Assembly: GCA_038744685.1 (NCBI GenBank)
Contig: JBCDMB010000006.1
Coordinates: 86,131 to 150,130, forward strand
Direction of reading: 5' to 3'
Origin: Verrucomicrobiota bacterium
GTDB taxonomy: Bacteria; Verrucomicrobiota; Verrucomicrobiia; Opitutales; Puniceicoccaceae
DNA length: 64,000 nucleotides
The position numbers and the translations under genes are program-made. The notes beneath the pieces are model-generated. The model was not told the origin of the DNA. It ran no database searches and worked only from the letters and a program-made list of their open reading frames with translations. Shown here in pieces: positions 52,844 to 61,782 of the stretch; the first letter of the stretch is position 1; every line of letters begins with the position of its first letter.

Positions 52844-55147
52844 GTGAAGATTGATCCAGAAACCAGAATTGTTCAGATCGGCATCCGCGAACTGGCCGAA
52901 TTCGAAGTACTTCGAGCGGGTCGAGGAGGGACCTCTGGAACTTGGCGTCTTGAAACCGGACGGGCATGGCACAAAACCGTGCAGGAGGAACATTCCGACG
53001 AATTTCTTCACGAGCATCCGGTTCAGGGAAAAATCGTTAGGGGCGGTTGGCAGCTATTCCTCGACGGACGCTGCGATCTCTTCCACGAGGAAGCTACGAC
53101 AGCGGTTTTCGGAGAAATCAAAACCGTAACCGATGCCCTCCCCCTTTCCGAGTCCGAGTTGCGGACGCGCTATCCAAGCTATTTCCGCCAGCTAGCCACT
53201 TACCTTCTTGCGTCCAACCGCATCGATTCCCCGGAGAAGTCTTTCCTCCTATTTCTCAATATTGATTCGGCAATTCGACAGACGGTTCCCCTGCAGAAAA
53301 ACGATCTAGCTGATCTGGAAAAGCACATCGAACGCCTGTTGGGTTTTTTCGAGTTCTCTGCGAATCGGGCGACCAAACGGAAAAATCTCACCTGGCCTTC
53401 CTTTCAAGACCATTCCCGCGAAGGACAGGTTGAGGCATCCCGGGAGGTCTCCGCTGCTGAAGAACAGCACCGGATCGTTGGCTTTCAGGCGCCGACCGGA
53501 TTCGGCAAGACCCGAATCATTCTGGAGCACGCTCTCGAAGCCATAAAGGTCGGTAAAGCAGACCGCATAATTTATCTTACGGGAAAGACGAGTGGTCAGG
53601 AGCAGGCCTGCGTCGAAGCAGCTACCCTTTTTCCGTCGGGCAACGACTTTCGCACCTATCGAATGAGGAACCATCGCGAACACTACAATGCGCTCCCCTG
53701 CGAAGACTGCCTTCCCGATCAATGTGGTTCCCCTCACGAAGGACAACCAACTCCCCCCCTCGACGAGCTTATCGCACTACCGGGCAACTCCGAAAAGACA
53801 TGGGAGAACATCATTCGCCTAGCCGATGCCTATCGGATGTGCCCCTATACACTTTCTCGGGCCATCCTGACATTTACGGACCTTTGGATCGGCGATTACA
53901 ACTACCTATTTTCCCCATCGTCCCGGCACGTCTTTCTCGAACAACCCGGTTTCGATCCAGCGCGAACCTGGCTTCTCATCGATGAGGCCCACAACCTACC
54001 GAATCGAGTCGCCTCCTCTCTCGGCGGATCCCTCGTTGATCGATCCGTTGGTCATGCAGCTGACGAGCTATCGGCCGCCAGAGGAGGAAAACCCCTTTCG
54101 TCCGTGCTGCGAGAATTGACTCATGAATTCGCCTCTCTCCGCCCGGATTCAGCCCTGGGTGCTACGGAATCTTACCTCTTCGCAAACCTCTTCGAAGCTG
54201 GTGCCGAGTCACTTTCCCAATTGTCAGTCGATTGGAGAGAGCTGACTCCAGATACTGTATCCACTTTGCAAGCACTGGGCTCCGCCCACGCCCTTTTGGA
54301 AAACGAAGCCCTTCGCCCAATCCTCTGGTCGCCATCTCAAGGAAGAATCGATTGGCTCCCCCTGAAAGTTGGTCCATGGATCACGAAGACGCTCGAGGAC
54401 TTCGCACAAACCGTCTTCTTCTCAGGCACTCTGGATCCGTTTTCCATCTTTTTGGAGGATTGTGGCATGGAGAGTCGGTCGGGAACTTATGTGCGGGTAA
54501 GTGCTCAGGGTCCCAACCAGTTTCGCACTGCCATCGATGGCCGAGTCCGCACAACCCTCAGAGAGCGTGGGAACTACGCCCCTAAAACCGCAGAGACTAT
54601 CCGCGACTTGGCGGAAAGAGCTACAAGTTGTGTCGCGGCGTTCTTTCCCTCCTTCGAATACGCGGAAACCATCGCAACTTACCTGGGTGCTATCGCTCCC
54701 CACCTCCGATCGGAGGTCCAGCCCAGAAATCTCAATGTCGAGGAACGGGAAAACTTCGCCCGCACAGCCCCCTTGTCCAACGATGTCCTCTTTCTCATGT
54801 TGGGAGGCAGCTTTTCGGAGGCGGTCGACTCTCTTGGAGGGATTATCGAAACCGCGATCATCGTTGGGCCCGCCCTACCGGAGCTCTCCACAATCAATCG
54901 CATCCGAATCGATGAATACCCAGACAAGGAACAGGGATTCCACCACGTCTGCCGGATCCCCGGTATGCGCCGCGTCAACCAAGCCATCGGAAGACTCGTC
55001 CGCAGCCAAGAGCACCGAGCAACGATCGTTCTTCATGACAGCCGATTTTTAGAGAAGGAATATCGAGACCTCCTCCGCGATGATCTCGGTGAGATTACCG
55101 AGATTCGAAACGACGCCGATTGGCCAAAGTGGGCATTACCCCGGTAA
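52844..55147 (+). CDS. RecB/Cas4-like nuclease fused to XPD/DinG-type Fe-S helicase
   Basis: 767 residues, GTG start. Residues 1-125 carry RecB/Cas4-type nuclease motifs: GRAWH (Gly39, His43), GRCD (Asp78), EIK (Glu91, Lys93) and QLATY (Gln116, Tyr120). The rest is a superfamily 2 helicase: Walker A APTGFGKT (about 216), LIDEAHN (about 378), and motif VI QAIGRLVRS (713). Four Cys (286, 289, 294, 333; CEDC..DQC and MCPYTLSR) match the iron-sulfur position of XPD/DinG. Likely a 5'-3' DNA helicase-nuclease in repair or defence. No CRISPR genes nearby. 3' end overlaps the convergent deacetylase by 12 bp. Confidence 0.88.
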   Translation: MKIDPETRIVQIGIRELAEFEVLRAGRGGTSGTWRLETGRAWHKTVQEEHSDEFLHEHPVQGKIVRGGWQLFLDGRCDLFHEEATTAVFGEIKTVTDALPLSESELRTRYPSYFRQLATYLLASNRIDSPEKSFLLFLNIDSAIRQTVPLQKNDLADLEKHIERLLGFFEFSANRATKRKNLTWPSFQDHSREGQVEASREVSAAEEQHRIVGFQAPTGFGKTRIILEHALEAIKVGKADRIIYLTGKTSGQEQACVEAATLFPSGNDFRTYRMRNHREHYNALPCEDCLPDQCGSPHEGQPTPPLDELIALPGNSEKTWENIIRLADAYRMCPYTLSRAILTFTDLWIGDYNYLFSPSSRHVFLEQPGFDPARTWLLIDEAHNLPNRVASSLGGSLVDRSVGHAADELSAARGGKPLSSVLRELTHEFASLRPDSALGATESYLFANLFEAGAESLSQLSVDWRELTPDTVSTLQALGSAHALLENEALRPILWSPSQGRIDWLPLKVGPWITKTLEDFAQTVFFSGTLDPFSIFLEDCGMESRSGTYVRVSAQGPNQFRTAIDGRVRTTLRERGNYAPKTAETIRDLAERATSCVAAFFPSFEYAETIATYLGAIAPHLRSEVQPRNLNVEERENFARTAPLSNDVLFLMLGGSFSEAVDSLGGIIETAIIVGPALPELSTINRIRIDEYPDKEQGFHHVCRIPGMRRVNQAIGRLVRSQEHRATIVLHDSRFLEKEYRDLLRDDLGEITEIRNDADWPKWALPR

Positions 55148-56116
55148 TTTCAAAATCCACTCGTGCTTTAACCGCATGAGTCGGAATGGGCTGGATGCTT
55201 TGTGAACGTACCGCTTTCCCGGAAAAGAGTCAGCAAAGGCAGCCTCATATCCTACAACCGCAGCTTCCTCCCGCGCAACTTTCCCTCCAATGGTCCAAGG
55301 GAAACACAGAAGCCGTGTGGGCCGTCCTAGTTCTTTCTCGAAGACTTCCCGACACTGAACGAGGTCTTTTTGAATCGCTGCACGTTGCTCCGCAGCATTT
55401 TCAGCGGCCTCTCCTCGAAAAGCAGGAACATCCGACATCCGCGCGTGGGTGATCAGCTTTGGCGATCCAATCTCACGCTCATCGTACGGACGAAAACTCT
55501 CTTCACCCGACCAGACTAGCGGTCGTGAAAGCAACGAGACCCGTTCACAATCCTCAGCAGTCCAAATGCCTGTAGCCTCCTTGGAAACCGGAATTTGTTC
55601 GTGGGCAAAGGTATGGGACTCAACGGAGATTACGTTGCCTTTGTCGAGCTGACGCAGTTCATCCCATCGGCAAAAGGGTTCCTCGCCAGCATCCCCTAAA
55701 TCAGTGAGCTCAGGACGGTTCCGAATCGTGTCTCTTACCCCCGGTTGCGTCGATACCCGTCCGGGAATCGCAAAGGTAATCGCCTGCATACCGAGTTCTT
55801 CGAGAAGAGGGGCCGCTACTGTCCAGAGCGATGACCACGCATCATCAAAAGTGAGAACGACGGTCTTCGGAGAGGGCTCTTTCCCGTTCTTCGCAACTTC
55901 AAGAATATCTTCTACTGAACCCGTGCGATAACCATTTTTCGAAAGATGCTCCAGAAAAGGTCGCAGATACGATGGCGTGACCTCGTGAAAGTGAAAAACA
56001 GGAAGGATCTTCGGATTCAATCGGCCTCCAAAAGCGAATGCTGGATAGCAGCCCAACAACACGTCCAACGGAGCCCGCCATCGACTGTATCTCTCTGACC
56101 ACGGAATTCGTGTCAT
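55136..56116 (-). CDS. Polysaccharide deacetylase (NodB family)
   Basis: 326 residues. The NodB fold shows VFHFHEVTPSYLRPFLEHLS, the metal/catalytic motif VVLTFDDAWSS (Asp91, Asp92) and a zinc-ligand-type motif SVESHTFAHEQIP. The family removes acetyl groups from N-acetylglucosamine polymers such as exopolysaccharide or peptidoglycan. No clear signal peptide, though residues 18-32 are mildly hydrophobic. Last gene of a five-gene operon, start overlapping the previous stop by 4 bp. Confidence 0.9.
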   Translation of the reverse strand: MTRIPWSERYSRWRAPLDVLLGCYPAFAFGGRLNPKILPVFHFHEVTPSYLRPFLEHLSKNGYRTGSVEDILEVAKNGKEPSPKTVVLTFDDAWSSLWTVAAPLLEELGMQAITFAIPGRVSTQPGVRDTIRNRPELTDLGDAGEEPFCRWDELRQLDKGNVISVESHTFAHEQIPVSKEATGIWTAEDCERVSLLSRPLVWSGEESFRPYDEREIGSPKLITHARMSDVPAFRGEAAENAAEQRAAIQKDLVQCREVFEKELGRPTRLLCFPWTIGGKVAREEAAVVGYEAAFADSFPGKRYVHKASSPFRLMRLKHEWILKLPG

Positions 56117-57588
56117 TCTACTGCGTTCTCCTCGGGCTCACTTCGCCAAAGATGCCTATTCACCTCTTCAATTTCCCTTTTCTTTCGGTCAGTATCCCAA
56201 TCAAGGATGGTATCGAGTCGATCTGCAGCACGGATCAGACTTGATTTCGAAAGTTTCTGATCCAAAGCAACGTTTGTCCGCCGAAACAAGACATCACTAA
56301 GCCGGTAAACCATCTCCGCCTTACAGGCACTAGCCAGTTCTGAAGGCTCGATCGTATCTTCGGCAAAGAGCAATCGCTCCCAATCTGGAACTTCTTCAAA
56401 CTCCCGATGAACGAGTCGGGGAGCTAACTTGCATTCCAATTTCTGCAATACCTCCCGGGCAATCTCAGGAGCGGTTGTGTATTTTACTGTGCGCACCAAA
56501 ACATGATCAGACTCTCGAAGATAGACTTCACTTTCCTTTGCCGGTTGATCGCCACCCGAAGGCCGAGAATCTGCTGGAAGGAGGCCTGCATGCACGTAAG
56601 CCAGCGTTTGCCGATTGAAGCCTGCTTGAGGAGCGACTTCTTCAATCTCAGAAAGCCATTGATCGACGTCATCCTCGGATACAGTAGTATTTGTTAAATC
56701 GATACGATCATACCAAGTCCCGACCATGGTCTGCTCACCACGAGGCACAAAGAAGAGCAACCTGTTCCCGTGTCGAATCAGCGCATCTGGATCTTTGGAA
56801 GGGTCTAAACTCTCCAGACCGACGGCCCGTCTCCCAAACGGATTACCATCAAAAACCAGATTGACTCCTCGCAGAACCGCGAGGCGCTCCGATTCACTCA
56901 TCCGATCTTCCACTTTAGTTCCGGTGGCCTCTACGCAACAACCAGCAACCGCTTCCCACTCCCGATCGCTCTTCAAGTCCCTGAGGGCAACCTTCCAAAG
57001 ATTCCTTTTCTCGCGCTTCAGCTGAGTCGCTTCGACATAGTTCAAACAGCTGGCACCTGCCCGACAGGCCGCTCGGATGGTTTCAAAAACCACTCTGTCG
57101 CTATTCCTCATGACCGCTTCATTCCAAGTCGCGATACCCGTTGCATCATCAGAGAAACGAACAGCCGGAACTTCCCGCGAGGGATCGCAGCGCTTCACCC
57201 TCCCATTGGCCATGGTCCCACCGTCTGACCAAACTCGACACAAAATCCCAAAGATCCCAAGGGCTACTCGCATCGCCCATACCCCACGGACTCCCTTACC
57301 CTTCGTCTCCAAGACAAAGGGAATATCCGCAATGAAATCACCGGCCACTGCTCGCAAAGCTCGAACGGAACGCCTTGATTCACGAATGCGCTTCAAGTTG
57401 CCGTGTTGCAGGTAACGCAGGCCTCCATGCAGGACCTTGAGACTATTGGCTGATGTTCCCGATCCAAAGTCCCCCTTTTCGACCAACAGAACTGACTGCC
57501 CGGCACGAGCTGCTTCAAGAGCTACCCATGCACCCTGAATTCCTCCTCCCACCACAAGAAGGTCATACTGGTCAACAGGTTCACTCAC
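56113..57588 (-). CDS. FAD-dependent glycerol-3-phosphate dehydrogenase-like protein
   Basis: 491 residues. The FAD motif LLVVGGGIQGAWVALEAARA and the GlpD-type stretch GTSANSLKVLHGGLRYLQHG are clear, and TMVGTWYDRIDL follows in the centre. GlpD oxidises glycerol-3-phosphate and passes electrons to quinone. The C-terminal third is less typical, so a related substrate is possible. Overlaps both neighbours by 4 bp. Its placement among glycan genes suggests a role in lipid or polymer head-group formation rather than catabolism. Confidence 0.85.
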   Translation of the reverse strand: MSEPVDQYDLLVVGGGIQGAWVALEAARAGQSVLLVEKGDFGSGTSANSLKVLHGGLRYLQHGNLKRIRESRRSVRALRAVAGDFIADIPFVLETKGKGVRGVWAMRVALGIFGILCRVWSDGGTMANGRVKRCDPSREVPAVRFSDDATGIATWNEAVMRNSDRVVFETIRAACRAGASCLNYVEATQLKREKRNLWKVALRDLKSDREWEAVAGCCVEATGTKVEDRMSESERLAVLRGVNLVFDGNPFGRRAVGLESLDPSKDPDALIRHGNRLLFFVPRGEQTMVGTWYDRIDLTNTTVSEDDVDQWLSEIEEVAPQAGFNRQTLAYVHAGLLPADSRPSGGDQPAKESEVYLRESDHVLVRTVKYTTAPEIAREVLQKLECKLAPRLVHREFEEVPDWERLLFAEDTIEPSELASACKAEMVYRLSDVLFRRTNVALDQKLSKSSLIRAADRLDTILDWDTDRKKREIEEVNRHLWRSEPEENAVE

Positions 57589-58751
57589 ATCAATTGTTCA
57601 TAGGCACCGAGAATCTTGGAGGCCAGCTCTTCCCTCGAATAAAGGGTTGTCGCCAAACCTTTCGCCTTTCCCCCTAGCCGCTGCCGAAGATCGGAACTCT
57701 CCCGCAGAGCCAACAAACCATCAGCCAATCCTTTCTCAGAAGCCTCCGCCAAGAACGCCACGTCATCCGAAAGGATCTGAGTATGAGATAAAATTCTTGT
57801 CGCAAGCAGAGGCTTTCCTGCAGCGAGGTAAGAATACACCTTCATCGGTGTGTTTACTCCTTTTGTCCGCGGCGAGACAAGGATGTCGGCCTGGTCCAAA
57901 AGGAAAGGGAGATGATCCAACGGTTGCGGCCCTGTAAAATGGACACGGTCCTCCACTTCACTTCCCCGAATCTGTCTCTCCAATTCATCCTGCCGCTTTC
58001 CGCCACCAATCAATACCAATTCCAAATCCTCGACATCAGGGATCCGTTTCATCGCATCAATCAGCAGGTCGACGCCCTGATACTTTTCAAAATTTCCGAC
58101 GTAGAGAGCAATGAGCGAACCGGCTCCCACCAACGTCTTCAAATCCAACAAATCGTCTTGAGGAAAATCGCCTCGGGGCGGTGGAACATCATGAAGCGTG
58201 GTTCGCGGTGTCAGCGGTGCCAGACCTCCAGCAATCTCTTCGAGGGCCGGACAAACGGGAAGTATCCAATCCACTCTTTTCATCACAAATCGTTCGGCGC
58301 ATCGTAAACAGGACCTAAGAAAGCCAAGCCGCGGAAACTTCTCGACGATCTGATCGCTCATGCAAGAGTCCATATCGTAGACCAGCTTAGCGGGAAAAAT
58401 CAGCCGGATCCACCACGCAACAAAAACAGCCTCTTCAACCGCGTGATAAACTGTGAACCGCCGAAAGAACAGCATCCGAAAGAAACGACCCATGAGAAAC
58501 ACATCGGCGCACAGCTTCCCAAAAGAAAGACCGATCCCGATAAAGCGGACAAAAGGGATCCGAAACGTTCGGATCAGCTCAACCTCGTTGAGTTGAGGAT
58601 CGTCACCAAAAGGTAGGGTCACGATAGTCACCTTCCACCCTCCTTCGGAGAGAATCTCGGCAAGATCCCTCACCGCGATGGGTGTCCCACGCTCGATGAA
58701 AAAGGGATGTGGCGCCAAAATAGCCACTGACCTCTCCGGAGCTTTTTTCAC
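57585..58751 (-). CDS. Glycosyltransferase, family 4 type
   Basis: 388 residues with a GTG start at 58751 inside the GTGA overlap with the upstream gene and GGAGAAGG before it; a longer frame to 58904 is antisense-like and not needed. N-terminal HPFFIERGTPIAVRDLAEIL is the acceptor-side loop of GT4 enzymes. The donor-binding part has LYVGNFEKYQGVDLLIDAMK and the block VSPRTKGVNTPMKVYSYLAAGKP. It transfers an activated sugar, substrate unknown. Cytoplasmic or membrane-associated. Confidence 0.92.
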   Translation of the reverse strand: MKKAPERSVAILAPHPFFIERGTPIAVRDLAEILSEGGWKVTIVTLPFGDDPQLNEVELIRTFRIPFVRFIGIGLSFGKLCADVFLMGRFFRMLFFRRFTVYHAVEEAVFVAWWIRLIFPAKLVYDMDSCMSDQIVEKFPRLGFLRSCLRCAERFVMKRVDWILPVCPALEEIAGGLAPLTPRTTLHDVPPPRGDFPQDDLLDLKTLVGAGSLIALYVGNFEKYQGVDLLIDAMKRIPDVEDLELVLIGGGKRQDELERQIRGSEVEDRVHFTGPQPLDHLPFLLDQADILVSPRTKGVNTPMKVYSYLAAGKPLLATRILSHTQILSDDVAFLAEASEKGLADGLLALRESSDLRQRLGGKAKGLATTLYSREELASKILGAYEQLM

Positions 58752-60274
58752 AGAACCTTCTCCTTTTTCGCCGAAACGATTACCGGAGAGCCGAACAAAC
58801 TGGTGAGTCCTATCCTCCCGAAGACCGCTTCCAAACGTTTCGCCAATCTGCCTGATCCCGCCATTCGATAGAGCGCCATTGGAAGGAAAAACTGAGGACG
58901 CCATTGAAACTCTGCCACACCTGCCTTCCTCATTGCGGCCACGATCTGCTTTCGACGGAAAATCGAGAACTTTCGCGTGTCCTTCTCAATTCCTTTTTTC
59001 AAAAGAAAGAACATACCGGAAAGAAAATTAAAACTTCGAAGATCCGGATAGTCCACGATGACTCCACAACGGGAAACCCGAACAGCCTCAGCGATCAACT
59101 TTTCCCAACTGCGTTCGTGGGTAATCAGGCGGAAAGCGGTTACCACATCAAAGGAATCGTCCGGATATGGCAGGTGGAGCAAGTCCCCTGTCGAAAAGCG
59201 ATAGTTCTCTTCACCCAGCAGACGGTCCGGCCTTCGACGGCAACTTTCATGACTCGCGAATATCGATACCGTCCAACCACGTTTATGGAATTCCGGAGAG
59301 TATTGTGCATGCCCCCCTCCCAGATCCAGAAGGGAGGATGCTGTCTCTCCTCTTTCCTCCGTTTTCATCCTCTCTGCCAATTCAAGCGCGAGAGTCCTTT
59401 GCCGCTCCAAGAAAAAGGCTCCTACATCTCCCGAGAATCGCCGCGCATACCGATCCGTCGCGGACTCGATGTCGCCGCGATCCGATTCACCCGTAAAGCC
59501 AGAAGGCAACTCTTGTGGAAAACTAAATCCCTTTCTTCTAAGTCGCACTTGGGCCTTCAACGCATGAACACTCGAAAAAGGCTTCCGAATAGGCTCCAAC
59601 TCATTTCCGTTCTCCACAAGCCACGCTTTCAGCTGTGTCACGTCACCCACCCGAGGAATTTCGCCTTTGAACAGCATTCCTGCCGAGAATGCGTTCGCCT
59701 CCTCCCCGTTCATCGGGAGCGGATCACTGCCATCCAAACGCCGCGAACCCGCCCATTCCTTCCAGACTCCAGCTATGAAACGGGATCCGACTCCGCGATC
59801 CGGACGGGTCCCCGAGTCACCCGCGAAAAGTCCCGGGCGAGTCTTCCCAAATTCCTTTGCAATCAACTCTCCACGCGCTCCGCGCCACTTCCCGAAGCCC
59901 CACGGCAAAATCACAACATCATCGTTTGAAACGCCTTCGTGGATCATCGCGCCCAGTGGTCCAGCCTCTGGCTTCTTGCCCCACACCAGCAATTCGACAT
60001 TCTCCTCCGAAACGACCTGGCTCCCGCGAAAGAAAGAAATCTTTGTTCCCGTTTGTTCCCAAACACCTGAAACGGCCACGTCTGACTCTTCCACTTCAGA
60101 CAAGCCAAACTGTTGCCAGATCAAGAGGAAGGACGGCCAACACTCGACAAAATCCGTATCATAGACGACGCCAACTATCCCTTTATACTTCGCGGCTAAC
60201 TCGCCGATTCGTTTTTGAAAAGGCTGCTTTTTAAAAGGAGGATACCAGTGAAGATGAAAGTCGAAAAGGGTCAC
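58748..60274 (-). CDS. PHP-like domain fused to SAM-dependent methyltransferase
   Basis: 508 residues. The N-terminus MTLFDFHLHWYPP has the HxH metal motif of PHP/amidohydrolase-type enzymes, but later ligands are less obvious. The C-terminal 230 residues are a class I methyltransferase: LLDLGGGHAQYSPEF (about 314), FSTGDLLHLPYPDDSFDVVT and VRVSRCGVIVDYPDL. I do not know this fusion. The preceding lipoprotein gene ends 2 bp upstream and the next gene overlaps by 4 bp. Function uncertain; modification of a glycan or lipid is inferred from neighbours. Confidence 0.78.
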   Translation of the reverse strand: MTLFDFHLHWYPPFKKQPFQKRIGELAAKYKGIVGVVYDTDFVECWPSFLLIWQQFGLSEVEESDVAVSGVWEQTGTKISFFRGSQVVSEENVELLVWGKKPEAGPLGAMIHEGVSNDDVVILPWGFGKWRGARGELIAKEFGKTRPGLFAGDSGTRPDRGVGSRFIAGVWKEWAGSRRLDGSDPLPMNGEEANAFSAGMLFKGEIPRVGDVTQLKAWLVENGNELEPIRKPFSSVHALKAQVRLRRKGFSFPQELPSGFTGESDRGDIESATDRYARRFSGDVGAFFLERQRTLALELAERMKTEERGETASSLLDLGGGHAQYSPEFHKRGWTVSIFASHESCRRRPDRLLGEENYRFSTGDLLHLPYPDDSFDVVTAFRLITHERSWEKLIAEAVRVSRCGVIVDYPDLRSFNFLSGMFFLLKKGIEKDTRKFSIFRRKQIVAAMRKAGVAEFQWRPQFFLPMALYRMAGSGRLAKRLEAVFGRIGLTSLFGSPVIVSAKKEKVL

Positions 60275-60276
60275 AA

Positions 60277-61683
60277 TCAGTTGGATACGTCGACATACAG
60301 CGTCTCCGCTCCTTCGTTCAGGTCGGAGAAAACCTTCGGACCTTGGAACTTAGGATTTCCATCATAAATCTCCAGAGACAGATCGTATGAGTCGCCTACG
60401 CTCCGACGGAAACCACGTATCATCTCACTGTCTTCAATCACTTTGTGGGCTACAATCACCTCCCCTGGATCGCCGGTCTCAGGCAAGGCGTCAACTCGGT
60501 ATCGATAAACCGCAAACGCCGAGGTGTATGTTCCTAAGTCTGCCGTCCGCGGCTGTGTCTTCGCTAGAAGAACACCTCTTGTATGAAACGTGGTAGCACT
60601 CTGCGCCAGTTTCCGATCATCAGACGATTCAGCGGATGATCCCTTTGCATTCGTTTGAATCTTTCCGGGGAAGACAGCCACATCAGGGAAAAGGTCGGGC
60701 CGATCGTCGTTGGTAATGCGGCTCCACGCTTCCACTGATTGGTAATCCTCGGAAAAGCGACCCACATAAATCTCCGCCAGCTCGTAATTGCCGTGGGGCA
60801 TTGGACCACTAACCCCAAAGAATCGGGAATGGTTCGACCAGCGGGGATAATAGGTGCGGCCCCCATCGATCCCCTGAGCACCCGTAATATTCACAATCCA
60901 CCGATCTCCTGAATCGTCTGGCTGAAAATCCGAATTGGTCGCAAAAAACTGGAGGTTCCGGTGCCGCCCATCAAACACCCAGATCAAACCCCGGTTATCC
61001 GGAGAGAGCGACGCCCAACAGCCTCCTGCATATACATTGAACTTTTTGGTATCTAAGTTAACCAGACCGCCGTTCGGTGCTGCCGGGAAAAGGCCACCTG
61101 CAAATTCTCCACTAGCCCCCAGTTGAAAATTATCCCGAGCCACCGGGTGATCCCAGACCACCTCCAGTGCCGATGGATTGTCCAGTGGAAAGCGGTCCAC
61201 TCCAGATACGTTGCCACGATTGTCCATAGGGCCTCGTCCCGAGTACACCCACACCTGCCCCCGCGGATCTTCCCACACATCCAAAGCAAGACCCGAACCC
61301 ATCGGAATGAGTGAGGATCCGCCCCAGTCGAGCTTTATGATGTTGCCTCGACGATCAGACAAATCCGTAAAAATCACAGTCTGACCATCGGGCGACAAGA
61401 GTGGTTTGTTGTAATTCCGAAATCCCTCGTGGAGCACCCGCTCGCCGAAACCGTCCGCACTGTCATAACCCATCAACACCACCTTGTCCGTCGCCGCATG
61501 CCAATCCGTTCCATCTCCCACTTCCCGAATCCACACGACCCTCATAGTTCCCCCGGACAGGTCAGCGGGAGCGAGTAGTTCTGTAGATACCCCAACCGGA
61601 GCAGGCGGCTCGCCAGCGTCTGGAACCTGCGAACACCCCACCAGAAAGCTCAAAAAACAACCCGTAAGCATGAAAACCCGCAT
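60277..61683 (-). CDS. Lipoprotein with beta-propeller (TolB-like) repeats
   Basis: 468 residues from 61683 (MRVFMLTGCFLSFLVGCSQV); another Met at 61695. The lipobox FLVGC gives an acylated Cys. The mature part has WD/TolB-like strand patterns: NKPLLSPDGQTVIFTDLSDR, GCWASLSPDNRGLIWVFDGR and YYPRWSNHSRFFGVSGPMPH. Propellers of this kind bind partners or polymers in the periplasm. First gene of the operon with methyltransferase, glycosyltransferase, GlpD-like and deacetylase genes. No catalytic residues identified. Confidence 0.82.
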   Translation of the reverse strand: MRVFMLTGCFLSFLVGCSQVPDAGEPPAPVGVSTELLAPADLSGGTMRVVWIREVGDGTDWHAATDKVVLMGYDSADGFGERVLHEGFRNYNKPLLSPDGQTVIFTDLSDRRGNIIKLDWGGSSLIPMGSGLALDVWEDPRGQVWVYSGRGPMDNRGNVSGVDRFPLDNPSALEVVWDHPVARDNFQLGASGEFAGGLFPAAPNGGLVNLDTKKFNVYAGGCWASLSPDNRGLIWVFDGRHRNLQFFATNSDFQPDDSGDRWIVNITGAQGIDGGRTYYPRWSNHSRFFGVSGPMPHGNYELAEIYVGRFSEDYQSVEAWSRITNDDRPDLFPDVAVFPGKIQTNAKGSSAESSDDRKLAQSATTFHTRGVLLAKTQPRTADLGTYTSAFAVYRYRVDALPETGDPGEVIVAHKVIEDSEMIRGFRRSVGDSYDLSLEIYDGNPKFQGPKVFSDLNEGAETLYVDVSN

Positions 61684-61782
61684 GGGTCTGAACAAATCAG
61701 AAGACTGAAACGGTTCAACTTCATTTCCCTTCTCCCCGAAGATCCGCTTGGCTCCTGAGCAGAATCCCGCATTCTTCTCCGC

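Noticed and set aside
52844..55147. Type IV CRISPR DinG
   Set aside because: Helicase is related, but no csf genes or repeats are nearby and the N-terminal nuclease is not part of that protein.
57585..58904. 439-residue version of the glycosyltransferase
   Set aside because: It would overlap the methyltransferase gene by 157 bp; the GTG at 58751 has a Shine-Dalgarno and a GTGA overlap.
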